Below are positions 44,291-49,844 of a stretch of DNA of 49,844 nucleotides, piece after piece. The DNA is from an uncultured Lachnospiraceae bacterium (GTDB taxonomy: Bacteria; Bacillota; Clostridia; Lachnospirales; Lachnospiraceae). The position numbers and the translations under genes are program-made. The notes beneath the pieces were generated by a model. That model searched no databases. It was not told the origin of the DNA and saw only the letters and a program-made list of their open reading frames with translations. Numbering within the stretch: the stretch's first letter is position 1; every line of letters starts with the position of its first letter. The stretch lies in NCBI GenBank assembly GCA_934432885.1, contig CAKRYY010000022.1, positions 1-49,844 of the forward strand, given 5' to 3'.

Positions 44291-45814
44291 TTATTTATGT
44301 GTTTTTCTGTACTCCGCCGGCAGCATCCCTGTCTCTGCCTTAAACACACGACTGAAATACTTAGCATCCATATATCCCGCCTGCGCCGCAATCTCGTACA
44401 GCTTCATGTCTGTCCCCAACAACAATTTCTTTGCCTTCTCAATCCGGAACTTCCGCACATACGCACTGAAATTGATTCCCATCTCCTGATGGAACTGAGT
44501 CCCCAGGTATTCCGGCGTAATCCCAAGTCTTGCCGCAATCTCATCAAGCGTAATCCCGGTACGATAGAACTCATGAATCATCGCAACCGCGCGCCTGACA
44601 TTCAGATTATCAATCGGATTTCGCGTATCCTTTCGCTCTCTGAGCAGTTCTGTCACAGCATCCTCCAGTCCCTGCCGCGTCTTCGCGCGGGTAATCAGCT
44701 CAAGGAGTTCTCTCTGGTCAATATCCTCATCCGAAAGACTTCCAGCTTCTTTTAAAAAATGGATCATATTCCAGCAAAATCTGGCATAACAATCTTTGAT
44801 ATTCTGGGGCGAATACAACTTCTTGTCCTGAAAATACCGCTGGAATCTTTTCAGGCATTTTTTCGTCTTTTCCTGATCTCCCGCACAGACTGCCGCCTTC
44901 ATCTGTTCTTCGATATCCAGCGGATAGACGCACAGCTCGGTCTGAATATTGAGAATCTCCGGGTATGAGATGATGACATCGTCGCCCATGGGGATCGTCC
45001 ACTCCAGATATTGCTGCACTGCCTCATAATTCTCCCTCAAAAGTCGGATATCCTCCACCTCTGTCCAGCCCATCGCAGCGCCATGCACCTTCTCATTCTC
45101 TCTCAGGAAATGCCCCTGTATCCAGCGCTTCATGTTATCATTTTCTCTGTAATTATATAGAAGCAGCCGGATTTCCCGCTGCTTTTCATCCTCCTGGATA
45201 CAATATAAAATTCCTGGCCGTTCCATCAGAATCATTTTTATCTTTCTAAGAAAATCTGCTCGGTTCTTTTCCGTCCATTCTTCAAAATAAGTCACCAGAA
45301 GAGCGATAGCACTGGTTCTGTTGATTCCGAATCTTTGCTTGAGATAGTCCAGTACCTCATCCTCAAGTTCCATATCTCCATTTAGGATATTACGCAGCAC
45401 CTGGTCCAATCCGCCAATCTTCTCAGGTCTGTCCTTTCTGTCCCTTTCCATCTCCTGCTTCACACGCTCAATAGCGCATGAAAAATCAGCCAGATTGATT
45501 GGTTTTAACAAATACTCCGTCACACCCAGGCGCAGGGCTGATCTTGCGTACTCAAATTCTGAGTATGCAGACAGAACGATTGCCTTCGCGGCGCATCCCT
45601 CTCTGTATGCGGCCTCCAGCATGGCAAGCCCGTCCATCACAGGCATCCTCACATCAGTAATGATTACATCCGGCCGCAACTTTTGTATAAGGGCAAGTCC
45701 CCGTTCTCCGTTCTCCGCCTCACCCGCGATCTCATTTTCGGGATTAAGTTTCGGCAACAATCTGCGTATTCCTTCTCTTATGCGTATCTCATCTTCAACG
45801 ATCAAAAATTTCAT
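44291..45814 (-). CDS. YesN-type response regulator with AraC DNA-binding domain
   Basis: The 507-residue regulator has an N-terminal receiver (phospho-acceptor Asp54 in IITDVRMPVMDG, Lys in YLLKPINL), a long middle region without recognised domain, and a C-terminal AraC/XylS double HTH (ITLDEIAARLGITPEYLGTQF, and YEIAAQAGYMDAKYFSRVFK). It is 14 bp after the sensor kinase gene and probably activates the transporter operon, whose start lies just downstream. AAGGATT precedes ATG. Confidence 0.95.
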   Translation of the reverse strand: MKFLIVEDEIRIREGIRRLLPKLNPENEIAGEAENGERGLALIQKLRPDVIITDVRMPVMDGLAMLEAAYREGCAAKAIVLSAYSEFEYARSALRLGVTEYLLKPINLADFSCAIERVKQEMERDRKDRPEKIGGLDQVLRNILNGDMELEDEVLDYLKQRFGINRTSAIALLVTYFEEWTEKNRADFLRKIKMILMERPGILYCIQEDEKQREIRLLLYNYRENDNMKRWIQGHFLRENEKVHGAAMGWTEVEDIRLLRENYEAVQQYLEWTIPMGDDVIISYPEILNIQTELCVYPLDIEEQMKAAVCAGDQEKTKKCLKRFQRYFQDKKLYSPQNIKDCYARFCWNMIHFLKEAGSLSDEDIDQRELLELITRAKTRQGLEDAVTELLRERKDTRNPIDNLNVRRAVAMIHEFYRTGITLDEIAARLGITPEYLGTQFHQEMGINFSAYVRKFRIEKAKKLLLGTDMKLYEIAAQAGYMDAKYFSRVFKAETGMLPAEYRKTHK

Positions 45815-45828
45815 AATCCTTCTCCCCG

Positions 45829-47637
45829 TCAGTCCGTTATCTTCGGAATCTGTATCATGACTTCCGTGTATTCTCCCTGAGCACTGCTGATCTTAACATC
45901 CGCCAGTTCTCCGTAATACATCTTGATGCGCCCGATAGCGTTCTTCATGCCGATGCTGTTCTTACCTCCGCTCTCCGGATAAATTCCGCTGTTGATCATA
46001 TCCACTGTCTCTTCAGCTATCCCAATCCCATTATCCCATATACGGATCATAAGCAGGTCATCCCCCGGCTCTATCTCCACCCGCAGAATATACACATCCT
46101 TTTCCACTTGGAAACCATGATAGAGCGAATTTTCCACAAAAGGCTGGAACAAAAGCTTATGGATCTTCCAGTCCATCACTTCCTGTGACACATGGATCTC
46201 ACACTGAAACGTATTCTTGAGGCGGATCTGTTGGAGGAAAAGATACTGCTTTAACCACTCTGCCTCTCTGCTCACCCTAACATCCGCATTACTGTTGTCG
46301 ATCCCATATCTTAAGATCGCGGCAAGAGAAGCGATTGCGTTGCTGATCTCGTATTCGTCATTATCAATGGCAATCCAGTTGATCGTATCCAATGTATTGT
46401 AAAGGAAATGAGGATTGATCTGTGCCTCCAGAGCGGCGATCTCTGCTCTTCTCTGTGAGTCGATAGCGTCCTTTTCCTTCTGCACCGACACCTCAAGCTC
46501 ATCCATCATATGGTTGAACTGCGCCTCCACAATCTGTATCTCTGTGGGTGTTGACGGGTCAATCCTGCTCCGTACGGACAGACTGCCCTTCTCCGCTTCT
46601 TTCATCGTGCGTACAAGACGGTTGATGGAACTCATGAGATTCTTTATCATAACAACGATCAATGCCAGAAGAACCGCTGCCGTCACTCCCATGACCAGCA
46701 GCATGATCCTCTGCTGTACATTCAGCTGTGATATCAGTTCCTGCTGGCTGGATACACAGACGATATCCCCGCCAAACTCCTCCTCATGGATTGCCTTTAC
46801 TACTGCGTTTTTGTCCTTAAGAAATCCGCGCTCTTTTAAGAATGCCTCATATCTTCTCTCTCTTTCCTCTATTTTGTCTGTCCAGTCAATCACATGAGTC
46901 GCAAGCAGTTCTTTCTCACTGCAGGAAACCATATTCCCTTCTGTATTGACCATGAACTTAAAGGTGTCCGCACTCTCATCTTCAGCGCAGATCTCCCGAA
47001 GTATCTCCTCGTCTATACTGACAATCACTACCCCGAGCTCCTCGTCCACATTCTGATAGTCAATGATGCGATGACCGATGTGAAAAAGATAATAGGTATC
47101 GGACGCGAACACCCCCGCTTTGTCTGTAGGCAGAAGACGTGTCGTATTGTCCTGCGAAAAATATTCATACAATTCCGCCTGGCTCATCCCAACGCTTCCC
47201 ATCCAGGAGGTCCTTGTCGAGGCCCCGGTCAGCAGGTCATAGAACACCACGTGTCCACTCTTCGTAATAACTGTGATGCACTTCAGATGCTCTTTGGGAT
47301 AGAACATACCACGCAACGTCTTGCGCAGCTGGCCTGATACAAGTTCAATCTCTTCTCCTTCTTCAATCTTCCCCACCATATCCACGATATCATCATTCAT
47401 ATATACCTGGAACAGGATGTCTTCATAACTGTCCATCCACACATTCATACTGCTTTCTGTCTGCTGCAGGTTCGCCTGAAGCATATCCGCCACATTCTCC
47501 CTGACAATCTGCGCCGTATTAAAGTAGGAAAACAGGATCAGCACAAAAGACGGGACGACCGCGGTGATGATGAACGCGATCAGCATCTTGCCCTCTAAGC
47601 TGTTCCAGGAAATCATCTCTCTTATCTTCTTCAACAA
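45829..47637 (-). CDS. YesM-type sensor histidine kinase
   Basis: The roughly 602-residue kinase has a helix near the N-terminus (MLIAFIITAVVPSFVLILFSYF), an extracellular Cache-type sensor, a second helix (IMLLVMGVTAAVLLALIVVM), HAMP, a His_kinase domain with phospho-acceptor His in QINPHFLYNTLDTINW, and a HATPase domain with NGIGI and GIGMKNAIGR. I start at TTG (47635-47637), 5 bp after GGGGGAT; ATG at 47616 is also possible. A start farther upstream is unlikely since the promoter (47669-47697) lies in that part of the frame. Confidence 0.92.
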   Translation of the reverse strand: MLKKIREMISWNSLEGKMLIAFIITAVVPSFVLILFSYFNTAQIVRENVADMLQANLQQTESSMNVWMDSYEDILFQVYMNDDIVDMVGKIEEGEEIELVSGQLRKTLRGMFYPKEHLKCITVITKSGHVVFYDLLTGASTRTSWMGSVGMSQAELYEYFSQDNTTRLLPTDKAGVFASDTYYLFHIGHRIIDYQNVDEELGVVIVSIDEEILREICAEDESADTFKFMVNTEGNMVSCSEKELLATHVIDWTDKIEERERRYEAFLKERGFLKDKNAVVKAIHEEEFGGDIVCVSSQQELISQLNVQQRIMLLVMGVTAAVLLALIVVMIKNLMSSINRLVRTMKEAEKGSLSVRSRIDPSTPTEIQIVEAQFNHMMDELEVSVQKEKDAIDSQRRAEIAALEAQINPHFLYNTLDTINWIAIDNDEYEISNAIASLAAILRYGIDNSNADVRVSREAEWLKQYLFLQQIRLKNTFQCEIHVSQEVMDWKIHKLLFQPFVENSLYHGFQVEKDVYILRVEIEPGDDLLMIRIWDNGIGIAEETVDMINSGIYPESGGKNSIGMKNAIGRIKMYYGELADVKISSAQGEYTEVMIQIPKITD

Positions 47638-47668
47638 ATCATCCCCCGTTATTTTATCTGCTGTCTCT

Positions 47669-47697
47669 ATTATATCACCGCAGCCGTCCTGTTTAAA
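47669..47697 (-). promoter_or_regulatory. Promoter of the kinase-regulator pair
   Basis: On the minus strand TTTAAA (47692-47697), 17-bp spacer, TATAAT (47669-47674). Confidence 0.55.
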
Positions 47698-47716
47698 ATG
47701 CAAAATTTTATCTACT

Positions 47717-48275
47717 TCATCTGCGCTGGCGTCTCCTGCCTGCCGCCAGAGTTCCTACAGCAACAGAGGCTGATACTGCCAGTACTATCAATGCTGGTAC
47801 AGCATTTGTCTCATCTCCTGTCTTCGGCACCTTAACATTCGTATCCGCAGTTTGATTAACCCCAAATACGATCTGTCCTGCTCCCTGCTGAATTCCGCCT
47901 AATCCCTCATTATTGTTATCTGTATCAGAACCGCCAATTATCTTATCCTTGATCACAATATCGAATGTCTCTTTCAGCTCGCCTACAGATATCGTCACTG
48001 TAATCGTTCCTGCCTTTGAGGAATCGAAGCCGCTGAGCATATACTCTTCTTCAGTCAATTCTTTTGTTGTATTGTCACTGTACTTGGCTTCCACTTTCAT
48101 TCCCGTGGTATCCAGCTCTTCTCCCGCAGCATAGACTGTTTTGGTCGGCGGTGTCACGGTTAACCCTGTCATTGTTACCTCCGGCTCTTCCTCTTACAAT
48201 ACGTATACCTTCTTTATATCTTTTGCAATATCTGGATTTACATCTTGCCCCTGTGCAAAGACAAATGTTGCCCAT
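47717..48275 (-). pseudogene. Truncated cell-wall surface protein (Ig-like domain, VPKTGD anchor)
   Basis: From 48172 down to the stop at 47717 the frame encodes a bacterial Ig-like domain (TVTPPTKTVYAAGEELDTTG, AGTITVTISVGEL), then a linker, a sortase-type anchor VPKTGDETN, a hydrophobic helix and the tail GRRRQRR. The same frame continues upstream as FAQGQDVNPDIAKDIKKVYV but is broken by TAA at 48194-48196, and all N-terminal sequence including a signal peptide is missing. A GGAGG stands before the internal ATG at 48172, probably by chance. Without a signal the product could not be exported. Confidence 0.7.
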
Positions 48276-48869
48276 GTTAATACTGAACTGTTTGAACTTC
48301 ATCTGGACGATAAAACTATCTCAACGCTGAAAAATGGTAATTTCAATCACAGATTACTTTGTGAACTGATTACCCATCCGGAATTTATAAACTTAATGGC
48401 AGACATCGAACTGTATGTTGATAAATTCGCCACCATGCAGATACATAATATGAATGTCTGGGTAGATACTGCACGAGAAGAAATCATATCGAAATATCAT
48501 CCTGCGGAAGAAGATTCCACCATGCACACCCTGAAATCTGCCCACATTATCGAAGAAACCTATTTTTTGCATCTGATACACGCTGATATTGACACCATAG
48601 TTACTGAACTTCGTGACAAACACAGCAGTGACATTACCAGTGCTCCTGAGCAGCCTGTTACCGCCGATATAAAGAAACAGCTAAAAAAAGTAGCTGAATT
48701 TGAAGGTAGTGATGTAGATAAGCTTTTAATGATTTTCTGTCAGCAAACCCATCTGAATTACTCTCGTCTGACAGAGGAAGAAAAGGCTTGGCTGATTAAA
48801 ATAACCAATAAATCCAATTTGCTCCGCAAAGGTGCGAGTCGGCGTGATAAAGGCAAAAAATATAACTAA
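48260..48869 (+). pseudogene. 5'-truncated gene of unknown, possibly mobile-element, protein
   Basis: From about 48280 the plus strand encodes some 195 residues with good coding character: ELFELHLDDKTISTLKNGNF, ELITHPEFINLMADIELYVD, HIIEETYFLHLIHADIDTIV, and a basic end RKGASRRDKGKKYN. The style resembles C-terminal halves of regulators found on Clostridia integrative elements, where an N-terminal helix-turn-helix is usual; here it is absent. The frame upstream of about 48260 runs antisense through the surface-protein remnant and is not real. No proper start codon with a ribosome site is seen. Ends before a bidirectional terminator. Confidence 0.55.
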
Positions 48870-48876
48870 CGGCACG

Positions 48877-48914
48877 AAAAAAGCCACTCTTTATTTTCAA
48901 AAGAATGGCTTTTT
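48877..48914. terminator. Bidirectional terminator
   Basis: AAAAAGCCA (48878-48886) and TGGCTTTTT (48906-48914), extended inward past one mismatch by TCTT/AAGA. Serves the remnant on the left and higA on the right. Confidence 0.8.
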
Positions 48915-48962
48915 GTATGACTGTTAATGCTGTCACAAAATATTCAGTTGTTTTATTGGGTG

Positions 48963-49247
48963 TTATTTCCCTTTAATCGGTGTTATGGATAAGGTATACC
49001 CCAATGGAGCAAGAATTTTCAGCAGAGTATCAATCTGCGGTGTGGATTTCAGGCTTTCCATTCTTGCAATAGCTGGCTGTTTTACTCCGCTTAATTCTGC
49101 AAGCTCTCTCTGAGAATAGCCTTTCTTTTCTCTGGCTTCGATCATTTTTCCAATCAGTTCCACTTCAAAATCAATCTTTCGTCTTTCTTCTGGTGTAACA
49201 CGACTTTCATCAGCCATATAATCTGCAAAAGTGTTAATTTCTTTCAT
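48963..49247 (-). CDS. higA: HigA-type antitoxin (XRE domain)
   Basis: The 94-residue protein has an N-terminal helical part and an XRE DNA-binding domain (EKKGYSQRELAELSGVKQPA, IARMES), the usual layout of HigA-like antitoxins that neutralise a RelE/HigB toxin and repress their own operon. It overlaps the toxin gene by ATGA, toxin first, as in higBA loci. The coding frame is intact, while the toxin has a nonsense codon. Confidence 0.88.
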   Translation of the reverse strand: MKEINTFADYMADESRVTPEERRKIDFEVELIGKMIEAREKKGYSQRELAELSGVKQPAIARMESLKSTPQIDTLLKILAPLGYTLSITPIKGK

Positions 49248-49609
49248 GATTCATCATTCCTTTCCAAAAAGTCCTTTAGGTTTTTGCGTGCTCTATCAAT
49301 TTCCTTCACTGGTGCTTTCTGTGTCTTTTTGATATAGTAATGCAGCATTACAAATTTATTATCCTTCCAGTAAAAAAAGAATATCCTGTTTTTCAGTGGT
49401 CAAAGTTCCCATATACTACCATCAATATGCTTTACAATAGGACTTCCTATTCTTGTACCATATTTCTCAAGTGCCTTTAAGTAGGTCAGAATCTTCTCTC
49501 TGTTTATCTTTGCATCTTTGCTTGTCTGTGCCTTTACCTGTAAATCATCGAGATAATCAATAATCTCTGACTTACCATTTTTGTCTTTATAAAACTGTAT
49601 ATCGAACAT
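49244..49609 (-). pseudogene. higB: HigB/RelE-type toxin, interrupted by one nonsense codon
   Basis: The frame starts at ATG 49609 (AGAGG 6 bp upstream) with MFDIQFYKDKNGKSEI and reaches SIWEL, then TGA at 49400-49402. The same frame continues without shift as PLKNRIFFFYWKDNKFV and MLHYYIKKTQKAP to the proper stop at 49244-49246, overlapping higA. Intact relatives read ELRP here, so a single C-to-T change in CGA would explain the stop, and it hits the conserved, functionally important arginine. The full protein would have 121 residues; the 69-residue fragment lacks the RNase core. Confidence 0.85.
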
Positions 49610-49629
49610 ATCAAACCTCTTTTTCTTTC

Positions 49630-49658
49630 ATGATAACTTATTTGTTATCAAAAGTCAA
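49630..49658 (-). promoter_or_regulatory. higBA promoter with operator palindrome
   Basis: On the minus strand TTGACT (49653-49658), 17-bp spacer, TATCAT (49630-49635). A perfect palindrome TGATAAC (49631-49637)/GTTATCA (49644-49650) overlaps the spacer and -10, fitting autorepression by HigA. Confidence 0.7.
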
Positions 49659-49780
49659 TGTCTTTTTCCGTAATTTGCAACAGTTCATGCCAAGTTATAA
49701 ATTATTTCCGACAGAATAATTTCCTCTGCCCTATTATAAATGCTATAGCTTTTAGGATTTAGCCCTAATTGAGATATAAG

Positions 49781-49808
49781 GAAAGGGAAGCAAAAATGCT
49801 TCCCTTTC
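49781..49808. terminator. 12-bp perfect hairpin near the right edge
   Basis: GAAAGGGAAGCA (49781-49792) and TGCTTCCCTTTC (49797-49808) with a 4-A loop. There is no long T-run on either side. From 49659 to 49780 and 49809 to 49844 I see no gene. Confidence 0.5.
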
Positions 49809-49844
49809 GAGTTATATATAGATTTTGCAAATAATATCTTTAAA

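Noticed and set aside
48141..48869. A complete 242-codon plus-strand gene
   Set aside because: Its first 40 or so codons are antisense to the surface-protein remnant, which has convincing similarity on the minus strand; only the later part is taken as real.
49400..49402. TGA in the toxin as a recoded selenocysteine codon
   Set aside because: Relatives have arginine here, no SECIS-like hairpin was seen just after it, and one transition from CGA explains it.
1..49844. tRNA or rRNA genes
   Set aside because: No segment with a T-loop GGTTCRANNC pattern and matching acceptor stem was noticed on either strand by eye; a tRNA search program would settle it.

Overview
The window looks like a chromosomal segment of a spore-forming, anaerobic Gram-positive Clostridia, most likely a Lachnospiraceae. 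The reasons are the sporulation genes (spoIIID, a SipL-like DUF3794/LysM protein), two sigma-E-like promoters, strong AGGAGG ribosome sites, type-1B dihydroorotate dehydrogenase (PyrDB/PyrK), a YesMN-type two-component system and a KTGD-type cell-wall anchor. No rRNA, tRNA, CRISPR array or intact insertion sequence was seen. Species cannot be set from sequence alone.

Layout. (a) 1-1843 is an AT-rich accessory end: a partial small DNA-binding protein, a divergent XRE regulator with an operator-like region, and a membrane protein with a PD-(D/E)XK nuclease-like domain. (b) 2034-11000, all on the minus strand: lemA, TPM-domain protein, HD hydrolase and guaA; spoIIID behind a sigma-E-type promoter; and a compact sensory operon of two membrane-anchored BMP-type binding proteins followed by a hybrid histidine kinase with REC and Hpt domains. 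(c) 11066-14156: trkA-trkH potassium uptake. (d) 14172-24811: housekeeping genes dgt, NlpC/P60 hydrolase, asnS, an exported trigger-factor-like foldase, cardiolipin synthase, then ispE-gntR-small membrane protein-murI-DUF1934. (e) 24842-31266, plus strand: an unknown protein behind a sigma-28-like promoter, a cytidylate-kinase-like protein, and a complete livJHMGF branched-chain amino acid ABC transporter with an attenuator-like leader. (f) 31249-37227: an unknown coiled-coil protein, three tandem 109-bp hairpin-rich repeats, the SipL-like gene, pyrD-pyrK-pyrC and a PrcB-like lipoprotein. (g) 37311-47700: a LacI regulator, remnants of a flavin reductase and a nitroreductase, then a sugar-uptake island (GH31 glycosidase, two permeases, binding protein, AraC-type response regulator, YesM-type kinase) that probably senses, imports and cleaves an alpha-xyloside or alpha-glucoside. 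(h) 47717-49844: remnants of a cell-wall surface protein and of an unknown, possibly mobile-element gene meeting head to head, and a higBA-type toxin-antitoxin locus whose toxin carries a nonsense codon.

The most unusual points are regulatory. Promoters are embedded inside upstream terminator hairpins at sipL and at the trigger-factor-like gene; in the sipL case the terminator stem also covers the ribosome site. The liv operon leader has a terminator nested in a second 10-bp inverted repeat. The BMP/hybrid-kinase operon looks like a dedicated ligand-sensing system without a transporter. The sugar island is bordered on both sides by broken genes, which suggests acquisition or rearrangement.
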